A stretch of DNA of 60,846 bases from CAYUNT01 sp964446285. GTDB lineage: Bacteria > Sumerlaeota > Sumerlaeia > SLMS01 > CAYUNT01. This document shows, piece after piece, positions 52,411-60,591 of the stretch. How positions within the stretch are numbered: position 1 is the stretch's first letter; each line of letters opens with the position of its first letter. Location of the stretch: contig CAYUNT010000004.1 in NCBI GenBank assembly GCA_964446285.1, forward strand, positions 1 through 60,846. Direction: 5' to 3'. The notes under the pieces are model-generated. The model saw only the letters and a program-made list of their open reading frames with translations, ran no database searches and was not told the origin of the DNA. The translations under genes and the position numbers were made by a program.

Positions 52411-55215
52411 TCACGGCATCAGGCGGGCGAGGGGGAATTGTGCGGGGTCTTTGCCCCAGCCGATCCCGGGGCGCAGCTCGATCCACCCTTTGCGTCCGGT
52501 GTTGTCGTTGTCGTTCACGATGAGGTTGAACCCGAACAGCGTCCCGGCGCGAGGCGGGGCGGGCAGAGGCAGCGCCGCCCAGGGAAGCGAGATTTCATAA
52601 ACGAATTCGTGTTTTTCGGGCGAGGCTGTGACGGCGATTTTCGCCCCTTTCACGAGCGGTTCCTGCGGACGCCCGGGTGGGAATGGCATGGGCGAAAAGT
52701 GGATCGCGCCCGATGCCATGCGCGCGATTTGAAGTTCGGCGTCGTTGAGGTCGTCGTATCCGAGCAGCGGCGGCGAATCGGCTCCAAAATCGAATCCCAC
52801 TTGCAGCGAATCGTTGTCCCAGACGGTCGGACTGGAGGCGAGGTTGATCGTGTCGTCATGCACGTGCACGGCCAGCAGTAGCCGCTCCTTGTCCCACCCG
52901 AGCCACGCCTCGGTGGAAAGGTCATCCGCGCCCCGGTAAAGCGCTGGATTGAAAAACTCGACGTGGAACAAATCCGCGCCGAGCGTCGGCGGACGCGAGG
53001 TCCATTCGCGCAGATCGCCATCAACGGCCGCGTCCTTGCCTTGCGGGGCGCGCGGAATCGCCACGAACATCCGCTCGAACCCCGCGCGGTCGCGATGTCC
53101 GCCCGCTTCGGCCTCGGCTTCGAGGCGCACTGTGGCCACAGACATCGCCGGGTCCGCAAGCGCCTGGATGGGCGTGGGCGCATCGGCATCGCCCTTCACG
53201 GAAAGCCGCACGGGCATTTGCGAAAGCGTCGGCGTCGCCGCGGAGTCTTTCCCCGCCGCCACCGAAACGCCTGTCCGCAGCGCCACATCGAGCGCCCCGG
53301 AGACGCCACTGCGGATTTTCAGGTTCCAAACCGGTTTTTGCGGATCGAGCCACGCGGAAGGCTCCCACGCGATCTGGAACGGCGGCTGGAGGCGGATGGG
53401 GAACGCGGCCTCGGCGGCATTGCCACCTGCCGCTTCCTTTTCGCTTGGGGCCGAGATGCCGAGCGAGTCGAATTGCCTGGAATGCAGGCGGAAACGCAGC
53501 ATGGGATTAATATATGTATCCATTGGGACGCTGATTTCAAGTTCCTGGCGCGCGCCGCCCGCGTCCAGATTGAATTGTTCAGGCGTCACGCTCCATCCGC
53601 CTGGCGCAAGGACCTCAACGCTCCAGGGATTATCAGCGGTTTCCAAGGCGCCGCCAACATGGCCGCGCGCGCTTGCCAGCGGATCGGGAAGGCGTTCGAT
53701 CGTCAGCGTGGCGCGCGCCCCGGCCACGGCTTGCAGCGGTTGTGGACCAAGGCGCAAAAGCGCGCGCGCGCCAATTTCCGGGCCTGTGCCTTCGATCAAA
53801 ATTGGGAAATCGTTGATTTCGAGCGTATAAATGCCGTCCTGGCTTGTCAGGAGCGTTTCCGCGCCAGTTTCCAGGCGCGTCACGTAAATGGCAGGCGCGC
53901 CCAAGTCGAGCCGGCGGGGTCCGGGCTTGCGGGATTCCGCGGCGCTTTGGGCGGCCTGGGCATCGCTGCCGAAACTTTTTTCATTGGGGTCTTTCCGCGG
54001 AATCCACAGGGCCAGCAACGGATGCTGCGGATCGCCAAAGGCCGCGCCGCGCACGCCGGAGGCCAAGCCCTCGATCCATCCGATGCCGCGCCGCCCCCCA
54101 AGCGCCGCCGCCAGACGCCGGTGCGTGCGGAATGACGGTTTTGGCACAGCCTTGCCGCTCAGCAGGCCGCGAAACACCGTCGCGTCCACCACATTCGGAT
54201 CGCTGTCCCAATCGAGCAGCGTGAGTTGGAAAATTTTGTCGATTTCGCCCGATCCCACCGTTCCGAGCGAGATACGCGCCAGCGCCGCCGCCTGCTCGCG
54301 CTCGGTCACGCCCGCCGGGCCGGTGTAGATGCCTGTTTCCGTCAGCCAGACGGGGCGCACGGGCGTGTTGTGGCGTCGCATCACTCCGCGCAGCGCCGAG
54401 GCCGTTCGCACGAAATCGTCCTCGCGCGAATCCTGGCCATAGCCGTGGAAGGAAAGGATGTCGAAAGACTCGCCCGCGCCCGCCGCGAATACGCCTTCGA
54501 GGAAGCGCGTGTCGGGCATGGCGAGCGCGCCCGCGACGACAACGGCGTTTGGATTGGCCTCTTTGGCGCGACGATACACGACCTTCAGCAATTCCGCATA
54601 GTCGCGCGCGTCGGGCCGCGGCGCCCAGAACGGCAGAATATCCGGTTCGTTCCAGACTTCCCACGCGCCGACGCGGTCGCCATAGCGTTTGACCATCTGA
54701 TAAACAAATTCGCCAAACGCCTCGCGCCCGCGCGCGTCGGTGGGGGCGTTGTGCCCGGTGGCCCAGGGCGATCCGTAACAGAGAATCGCCAGAAGGCGAA
54801 TGCCCCGGCGCTCGTAGGAATCAATGGCCTGGTCGAAATAGGTCCATTCCCAAACGCCTTCGCGCGGATTGGCAATGGACCACCAGAAATCCTGACGCGC
54901 CCACGATGCGCCGGTGAAGTTGTGGAGCACGAGATTGCGGCGCGCTTCGCGGAGAACATCGGGAATGCGGCGTTCGGCATTGTGCGAAAAAGCAAATCCG
55001 CCCATTCCGAGCGGCGAATCCTCGATCCAGGGTGAAGGCGTCTGCGGCGCAGGGGAATAAGAGTATCTCACCGCAGAAGACGCGGAGGACGCAGAGGAAG
55101 AGGAGGAGGGGGCTGCCCAGGAACCAGGCGCTCCAGAAAAAAGCACGACGGCCGTGCCAGCGAGGGCGGCGGCGGCCAAGAGAATTCTTTGGCGAAGAAG
55201 GCTATGGCATTTCAT
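52411..55215 (-). CDS. Secreted glycoside hydrolase (GH39/GH5-like clan A) with C-terminal CBM9-like domain (934 aa)
   Basis: Signal peptide (to about residue 34), then a Ser/Ala stretch SSSSSASSASSA encoded by a nine-base repeat. The catalytic TIM barrel spans residues about 60-400: RQDFWWSIANPREGVWEWTYFD, acid/base Glu in AWEVWNEPDILPFW, FDILSFHGYG, nucleophile Glu in VWLTETGIYTG. The middle (400-730) is beta-rich and unassigned. The last 200 residues match CBM9/DOMON-like modules (VDGDLREWTSRPP, SLQVGFDFGA, YEISLPWAAL, FGFNLIVNDND). Probably degrades a plant or algal glycan. GGGAG about seven bases upstream supports the start. It is convergent with the third PilT gene. Confidence 0.83.
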   Translation of the reverse strand: MKCHSLLRQRILLAAAALAGTAVVLFSGAPGSWAAPSSSSSASSASSAVRYSYSPAPQTPSPWIEDSPLGMGGFAFSHNAERRIPDVLREARRNLVLHNFTGASWARQDFWWSIANPREGVWEWTYFDQAIDSYERRGIRLLAILCYGSPWATGHNAPTDARGREAFGEFVYQMVKRYGDRVGAWEVWNEPDILPFWAPRPDARDYAELLKVVYRRAKEANPNAVVVAGALAMPDTRFLEGVFAAGAGESFDILSFHGYGQDSREDDFVRTASALRGVMRRHNTPVRPVWLTETGIYTGPAGVTEREQAAALARISLGTVGSGEIDKIFQLTLLDWDSDPNVVDATVFRGLLSGKAVPKPSFRTHRRLAAALGGRRGIGWIEGLASGVRGAAFGDPQHPLLALWIPRKDPNEKSFGSDAQAAQSAAESRKPGPRRLDLGAPAIYVTRLETGAETLLTSQDGIYTLEINDFPILIEGTGPEIGARALLRLGPQPLQAVAGARATLTIERLPDPLASARGHVGGALETADNPWSVEVLAPGGWSVTPEQFNLDAGGARQELEISVPMDTYINPMLRFRLHSRQFDSLGISAPSEKEAAGGNAAEAAFPIRLQPPFQIAWEPSAWLDPQKPVWNLKIRSGVSGALDVALRTGVSVAAGKDSAATPTLSQMPVRLSVKGDADAPTPIQALADPAMSVATVRLEAEAEAGGHRDRAGFERMFVAIPRAPQGKDAAVDGDLREWTSRPPTLGADLFHVEFFNPALYRGADDLSTEAWLGWDKERLLLAVHVHDDTINLASSPTVWDNDSLQVGFDFGADSPPLLGYDDLNDAELQIARMASGAIHFSPMPFPPGRPQEPLVKGAKIAVTASPEKHEFVYEISLPWAALPLPAPPRAGTLFGFNLIVNDNDNTGRKGWIELRPGIGWGKDPAQFPLARLMP
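55071..55110 (-). repeat. Nine-base repeat coding for Ser/Ala linker
   Basis: Units such as GCAGAAGAC, GCGGAGGAC and GCAGAGGAA on the plus strand are read antisense as a Ser/Ala linker just after the glycosidase signal peptide. Confidence 0.6.
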
Positions 55216-55256
55216 TGCAGGCTCCCTGGATAGAAGAAGAGTTTCCGGGATAAACT

Positions 55257-55291
55257 TTATGGGACCTATGAGACCTATGGGACGAAAAGGA
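55257..55291 (-). repeat. Nine-base-periodic TATGGGACC repeat
   Basis: Inverse of the GTCCCATAG array at 43897-43947. Confidence 0.7.
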
Positions 55292-55292
55292 C

Positions 55293-55346
55293 ATTGTTGT
55301 GGGTTGTGAGTTGTGAGTTAGGAGTTGTGGGTTGTGAGTTAGGAGA
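55293..55346 (+). repeat. Heptamer half-array, copy 5 forward part
   Basis: GTTGTGG/GTTGTGA heptamers in plus orientation, facing the inverted array at 55410-55508. Confidence 0.75.
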
Positions 55347-55409
55347 TGGGAGGCAAAGGGGGTGAAAGGACTTAATAAAAGACCTGAAGTAAAAATCGAA
55401 AACACCGTT

Positions 55410-55508
55410 CATTGACCACTGACTGCTGCCTACTGGATGCTGGTCGCTGACCACTGACCACTTCTTCTCTCACAACTCATAACTCATAACTCACAACTCA
55501 CAACTCTC
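55410..55508 (-). repeat. Composite heptamer repeat array, copy 5 inverted
   Basis: Full composite array in minus orientation: TGACCACTGACTGC-type units followed by ACAACTC-type units. The 298-base gap between the glycosidase and nadB holds only these repeats. Confidence 0.8.
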
Positions 55509-55513
55509 CTTCG

Positions 55514-57082
55514 CTAATCCACCCTGTAATGGCATCCCCGGCTGGTGTGGTTGGCGAGCGCCGCGTGGACAATGGCGAGCGCCGTCTGCACGCCATTGCG
55601 CAGTCCGATCATCTCGTCGGTCAGGGCGGCGCGCCGGTAGAATAGTTCCGCCTCGAATTGCAATTCGCGAAGGAGTTGCAGGGCGCGGTTGAGGCGCCGC
55701 GTCGAACGCGCCAGGCCCACATAATTCCACATCGTGTATTTGATCGTCAGCCAGTCTTGCTGGATCAGCGCCGGGTCGGCCGGTTCGCGCATGTATCGCC
55801 AGGGCTTCACCTCGGGCGCGTAGGTTGTCGCCTCGGGATCGGCCTGGATGCGCCGCAAAATCGAGTCCGCCGCCTCGACGCCCCACGCCAGCGCCTCAAG
55901 CAGCGAGGTCGAAGCCAGGCGGTTTGCGCCGTGCACGCCCGTGCACGAAACCTCGCCGACCGCCCGCAGCCGGTGGATCGACGTCCGCCCCTCGAGGTCC
56001 ACCGCCACGCCGCCGCACGAATAATGCGCCGCCGGGACCACGGGAATCGGCTGGCGCGTGATGTCCACGTCAAACTTCAGACAATAGGCATGGATATTGG
56101 GAAACCGCCGACGGATCCATTCTGGGTCTTTGTGTGTGATGTCGAGGTAGGCGCAGGGATGATTGGTCTGGAGCATTTCCTCGTGGATGGCGCGCGCCAC
56201 AACGTCGCGAGGCGCGAGCGAGCCTTGCGCGTGGTATTTGTCCATGAATTCGCGCCCGCGATTGTCCACGAGGCGTCCGCCCTCGCCCCTCATGCTCTCG
56301 CTGATGAGGAATCGCGGCGAAAGCGGATGATAAAACGCCGTGGGGTGGAACTGAATATATTCCAAATTGATGATGCGCGCGCCCGCCCGGTAGGCCATTG
56401 CGATGCCGTCGCCGCGCGCCGCATCGGGATTGGTCGTGTGGATGAAAATCTGCCCGAGTCCGCCCGTCGCCAGCACGGTTTCGCGCGCCAAGAACGGCTC
56501 CACATCGCCGGTTTCCTGTTTGAGGATATAGGCCCCGACGCATGAGGGCCGCGCATAGACGTCGTGCGGATTCGCCGAATGGCGGTCGAGCATGAGCAGA
56601 TCGACCGCGGTGGCGCGCGGGATGACTCGAATGCGCGGGTGGCCGGTTACGGCGCGGATGAATGCCTGCGAAATGGCGCGCCCCGTCAGGTCTTCCGAGT
56701 GGATGATCCGCGGAACCGAATGCGCGCCCTCTTCCGTGATGTCCAGCGAGCCGTCCGCGCAGCGATCGAAGGGAACCTGGAGGCGGTCGATTAGGATTTC
56801 CTGAACGAGTTCGGGGCCGCGGCGGGCGAGCATTTCGACGGCAGCGGGCCATGCCAGACCCGCGCCCGCCTCGATCACGTCGCGCATGAGCAATTCGGCC
56901 GAGTCGTCATCGGCGCCGTGGAAGATAATTCCCCCCTGCGCCCAGGACGTGTTGCTTCCGTCGCCCGGCTCGGGGAGTTTGGAAACCAGAATGACATCCA
57001 GCCCCAAATCGGCGGCGCGCAGGGCGCAAGCGCACCCCCCAATTCCATCGCCAATTACGAGGACATCGCAATGCGTGGGCAT
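55514..57082 (-). CDS. nadB: L-aspartate oxidase (522 aa)
   Basis: FAD enzyme that oxidises L-aspartate to iminoaspartate in de novo NAD synthesis. It shows VLVIGDGIGGCACALRAADLG, the substrate-site SNTSWAQGGI, DLTGRAISQAFIRAV, ETVLATGGLGQIF, YIQFHPTAFYHP, RGEGGRLVDNRGREFM and the C-terminal ANRLASTSLLEALAWG. Length is standard. The start MPTHCDVLVIG at 57082 shares one base with the TGA of the upstream permease (TGATG). NadA and NadC are not in the window. Confidence 0.95.
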   Translation of the reverse strand: MPTHCDVLVIGDGIGGCACALRAADLGLDVILVSKLPEPGDGSNTSWAQGGIIFHGADDDSAELLMRDVIEAGAGLAWPAAVEMLARRGPELVQEILIDRLQVPFDRCADGSLDITEEGAHSVPRIIHSEDLTGRAISQAFIRAVTGHPRIRVIPRATAVDLLMLDRHSANPHDVYARPSCVGAYILKQETGDVEPFLARETVLATGGLGQIFIHTTNPDAARGDGIAMAYRAGARIINLEYIQFHPTAFYHPLSPRFLISESMRGEGGRLVDNRGREFMDKYHAQGSLAPRDVVARAIHEEMLQTNHPCAYLDITHKDPEWIRRRFPNIHAYCLKFDVDITRQPIPVVPAAHYSCGGVAVDLEGRTSIHRLRAVGEVSCTGVHGANRLASTSLLEALAWGVEAADSILRRIQADPEATTYAPEVKPWRYMREPADPALIQQDWLTIKYTMWNYVGLARSTRRLNRALQLLRELQFEAELFYRRAALTDEMIGLRNGVQTALAIVHAALANHTSRGCHYRVD

Positions 57083-58641
57083 CAGGACCCGAATTCCGGC
57101 ATGTCGAAATGATAATTGAGATCGTGGAACCGGCGCCACCGCCGAACTTCGCCCCAGCAGGCCGCGACAATCGCCAGACCGCTATACACGGCGGCCTGAA
57201 AGACGCCTGGGGCCAGAAACCCACTGCCTGCAAACAGGGTTGGGCGCGCGGTTCCGCGCTCGCGCACATGCTCAAGAATAATGAAGACGGGCGAGAAGCG
57301 TTCGATCATCATGCTGGCGCCATCGAAATACGAGGATACCACGCCGAGCAGGTATCCGAGAAGAGGCAGAACCGCCCAAAAGAACCCGATGGCCGCCAGA
57401 GTTCCCCGCCCGGCCACGGCCCGGCTCAAAAAGACCGCCGTCAGGCCGCGACCCAGGAATATAAAGAACGCGAAACTGGAGAGAGTCACCAGAAAAAAGG
57501 CGTTGAGCACCGGCGCGGGAGGCGCGCCGGCCGATGCGGCCCCCGCCCATGAACGAGTCGCCAGCAACCAAAGCCCGCCCGTGGCGGCCAGAAACAAGAG
57601 CGATTCGTCCACCGGGCGAAACGCAGGGACAAGCCTCTTGATGTGCCACATCTCGTCGCCCACCTCCATCCTCCCGACGCCGAAGCAGACGGCGGCCGTG
57701 GCAAGAAGCGCCGCGGAAATCACTCCATACCAAAAGACCATCTGGTCGCTCAGAGCCGAACTCCACGACAGGCCAATCTGCGCGCCCATGACCAACGCGA
57801 ATAGCAAGGCGAATTGCCAGTAGGTGAATGCGCGCTCGTCCGAACGGTAGAGTTTTCTCGCCGCGAGCAGCAGAAAGATCGCCGTGAGAAAGATCGTTCC
57901 CAGCGCAATGAGCATTCCCGGCGTAATGGCGATTCCAAACAGATACATCCCGGCGGCCGCGCCCCCGGCGCCCGCGCCCAGACCTGGCCCTCCGAAATAC
58001 AGCGCCAAGGTCCGCTTCAACTGCATTCCGCCAAACACGATCAGAAAGATCACAAACACAACCACGCCCTGGGCCGAGCGCGTCCGTTCGCGCACGCTCG
58101 AAATGTAAAGCCCAAACGCGGAAAGAACGCATGAGCCGGCCAGAAGCGTCAGAAAAGAAAACACAACATCCGAAGGCGCAACGCCGCCAAACAGAAAGCA
58201 CAAGCTCAGCGGCGGCAGGGCGCACAGCAGCGCCAGCGTGACGTAAAACACCGTCGAGAGAAACGATCCGAGAATATAGGACCAGGGATGAATCGTGGTT
58301 ACTTTCAAAAAGTCGAAGGTCTGGCGTTCTTTTTCTGCGGTGGTCATGCCGGCTGTGACCGTGGGCGCGATGATGAGGACGAGCAGCAGCTGGATGCCGG
58401 TGATCCACGTAAAGATAGTGCGTCCGCACCGGACCATTTGTTCGAGAAAGTTTTTGCCGCTCGAAACATCCTGAATGTCGAAATCCTGGTGCGGCGTCAT
58501 GGCCACCATGATCGTGAGGGCGATGATGGTCATGATGACAATGTAGGCGGACATGGCGAAAAGAAGCGCGCGCCCGCGCATCCGGCGGCGCAGTTCGCGC
58601 AACAGGATCGGATTATCGAGAAGAACAGGAAGAATATTCAT
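57082..58641 (-). CDS. ABC-2-type transporter permease (519 aa)
   Basis: Large membrane protein with about 12 hydrophobic helices of the ABC-2 permease/NosY type: MNILPVLLDNPILLRELRRRMRGRALLF at the start, TAGMTTAEKERQTFDFLKVT near residue 100 (the conserved ExExGT-like coupling segment), then FLSTVFYVTLALLCALPPL and SAFGLYISSVRERTRSAQG. Such proteins export lipids, polymers or drugs with a separate ATPase, but no ATPase gene is adjacent. Its stop overlaps the nadB start by one base. Function is not otherwise predictable. Confidence 0.82.
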   Translation of the reverse strand: MNILPVLLDNPILLRELRRRMRGRALLFAMSAYIVIMTIIALTIMVAMTPHQDFDIQDVSSGKNFLEQMVRCGRTIFTWITGIQLLLVLIIAPTVTAGMTTAEKERQTFDFLKVTTIHPWSYILGSFLSTVFYVTLALLCALPPLSLCFLFGGVAPSDVVFSFLTLLAGSCVLSAFGLYISSVRERTRSAQGVVVFVIFLIVFGGMQLKRTLALYFGGPGLGAGAGGAAAGMYLFGIAITPGMLIALGTIFLTAIFLLLAARKLYRSDERAFTYWQFALLFALVMGAQIGLSWSSALSDQMVFWYGVISAALLATAAVCFGVGRMEVGDEMWHIKRLVPAFRPVDESLLFLAATGGLWLLATRSWAGAASAGAPPAPVLNAFFLVTLSSFAFFIFLGRGLTAVFLSRAVAGRGTLAAIGFFWAVLPLLGYLLGVVSSYFDGASMMIERFSPVFIILEHVRERGTARPTLFAGSGFLAPGVFQAAVYSGLAIVAACWGEVRRWRRFHDLNYHFDMPEFGS

Positions 58642-58948
58642 CCGCGCTTAGTTTTGCCTCCGCCTCTGCCCATATCCACGCTGATTTGCATCTGTTCGAG
58701 TTGGTTTGGCCTTTTGGCGCTTCTCTCTGCCCTTGCCAGCGCGGAATGTCCGTCCAGACCGCTCTCCGCGCTTTTTCGCGACGCCCAATTGACCGGGAAA
58801 CCTCGTGCGGCGTCAACGCGGAATCCGACGCACGCCAGGCGCGCAAAGTTGGCGCGGGCGTTCTGGAGTCAGGAGAAGAAGGGGAGTTTTTCCACGAAAA
58901 ACACGAAAAGAACGAAAAAAGAGACGACAAAGATAGATATTCCGTTTG
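58642..58948. other. Intergenic gap with A-rich nonamer repeat
   Basis: About 307 bases without a gene. The only structure is the repeat at 58891-58928 (CGAAAAACA, CGAAAAGAA, CGAAAAAAG), just downstream of the GH43 stop. Confidence 0.5.
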
Positions 58949-60295
58949 TCAGGGAGTGGAAGCGCCACCAGGGGGCGCGCCGGGCGTGGCGCGGATGTCT
59001 GTGTGTTGCTGGTTGCGCCCAACGTAATATGAACCGTCGGGGGCGAGGATGCATTCGTCCACCCACACGCCGCCGGGGGCGCGCGGATCGGGCCAGCGGA
59101 GCGTCAGATTTCCGCCCGGCGCAATCGACCATGTCGCTCCGCCGTTGGGATTGTTGATGCGCCCGTTGGAGAAGAACTGAACGCGCATTGGTTCGCCAAA
59201 TCCCACGCGCTGCATCCAGGTTTTGCCCATCAGCCAGTTGGAATACTGCGAAACCGAGAGGGTGGAAGAAGAAGCAGCGTCCGGGGCGGGCGCGCGGCGA
59301 ATGGGTTCGCCGGCGAGCGGCCAGCCGTCGGCAGACCAGTGAAGCGGGCGAATCTGCAGCGCGCTCGAAACTCCCTCGCCGATGTAATAATGATGCGCGA
59401 TGAATTCGCCCGCTTGATCGCGCAGCAATCCGCAGTGCCCCGGTCCCGCCACGCGTCCGTGCGAAGCCAGCAACAGCGTTCCGCCGCCATCGAGCATCGG
59501 CCTTCCGGCGCAATCGGAGTAAGGGCCAGTGATTTCGCGTGAGCGCCCGACGCGAAGATTGTAGGTGCTCCGCGTGCCCTGGCAGCATTGGTCATAAGAA
59601 ACGAACAAATAATAGTATCCGCCATGATAGATAAGGAATGGCGCTTCAATAGCCGTCGAGCCGGGATTGGCCGCGATGGGAAAAATCGCCGGAGGCGCTC
59701 CGGCGGGCGGTTTGCCCGTGGACGGATCGAGCGGGGTGATCTTGATGCCGCTCCAGAACGATCCGAAACAAAGCCACGGATGCCCCTTGGCATCGAGCGT
59801 GAAATTGGGATCGATCGCATTGAAATCGCACGCGCCGCCGGGACTCGATTCAATCACCTTGCCGCGGTCGATCCAAAGATAGCGCGAATTGGCGGGATCG
59901 AGCGTGACGTTGGTGGCGAGGCCGATCACAGAGTGTTGTTTGCCGAATGTGGAAACGCTGTAATAGAGTTGGAAGCAGCCGTTGAAGTAACTGATGTCTG
60001 GCGCCCAAACATCGAATGCGCCCGGAACGTCCGCAATGGCCCAGGATGGGGCCTTTTGCGAAAAGACGCGCCCGGCCAATTGCCAGTCAAACAAGTTGGA
60101 CGACTTGCGCATCGGAACGCCCGCGCCCGTCGAGAACATGTAAAACGCGCCGCCATCGCGGATCAGGACGGGATCATGCACGCCGCGCACATCGCCGGTT
60201 TGCGCCGGGAGAGGCGGCGGAAAAACCAAGACGGCGCAAAGCAAAATGCTAAAATTGAAGGAATTGGCATGGCGTGATTTGAAAATGCAGGACAT
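58949..60295 (-). CDS. Secreted GH43 arabinanase-like glycosidase (448 aa)
   Basis: Five-bladed propeller hydrolase of the endo-arabinanase (GH43) kind. Signal peptide MSCIFKSRHANSFNFSILL… to about residue 31 sets the start at 60295. Catalytic base Asp lies in GVHDPVLIRDGGAFYMFST, then DVWAPDISYFNG, pKa-tuning Asp in AIDPNFTLDAKGHPWLCFG, and general acid Glu in TAIEAPFLIYHGGYYYLF. A C-terminal beta-rich extension of about 90 residues ends with VWVDECILAPDGSYYVG. An upstream open frame is only the hairpin repeats. Likely acts on pectin-side-chain arabinan outside the cell. Confidence 0.88.
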   Translation of the reverse strand: MSCIFKSRHANSFNFSILLCAVLVFPPPLPAQTGDVRGVHDPVLIRDGGAFYMFSTGAGVPMRKSSNLFDWQLAGRVFSQKAPSWAIADVPGAFDVWAPDISYFNGCFQLYYSVSTFGKQHSVIGLATNVTLDPANSRYLWIDRGKVIESSPGGACDFNAIDPNFTLDAKGHPWLCFGSFWSGIKITPLDPSTGKPPAGAPPAIFPIAANPGSTAIEAPFLIYHGGYYYLFVSYDQCCQGTRSTYNLRVGRSREITGPYSDCAGRPMLDGGGTLLLASHGRVAGPGHCGLLRDQAGEFIAHHYYIGEGVSSALQIRPLHWSADGWPLAGEPIRRAPAPDAASSSTLSVSQYSNWLMGKTWMQRVGFGEPMRVQFFSNGRINNPNGGATWSIAPGGNLTLRWPDPRAPGGVWVDECILAPDGSYYVGRNQQHTDIRATPGAPPGGASTP

Positions 60296-60482
60296 GCGGG
60301 CGAAACCTCCGGGCGGCGGGCGCAATGGCTCCGTGCGAACGCTGGAGGCATCCTGGTCTCTGGCGGAGAGCCGCATCAAGACGGAAACGGATTGCCAGCA
60401 GGGGGCTGCCCGGAAAGGATTGGCCCCCGCCGGGTGCCGCAGAAAGACTCTGGCGCCTGAAACCTTCCGGAAAAACATCAGA

Positions 60483-60541
60483 GAATCTTGGACGGGACGT
60501 CCAAGCCACCGGAAATCCTGGGCAAGAGGCCCAAGCCACCT
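60483..60541 (+). repeat. Two tandem hairpin repeat units upstream of galK
   Basis: Unit 1: CTTGGACG-gga-CGTCCAAG then CCACCGG. Unit 2: CTGGGCA-aga-GGCCCAAG then CCACC. They lie in the 296-base divergent gap between the GH43 gene and galK, which shows no other feature. Confidence 0.85.
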
Positions 60542-60591
60542 GATAGTATCGCTTTGGCGCTTCTTGTTCCAATAGACGGACCTTTCTCGCA

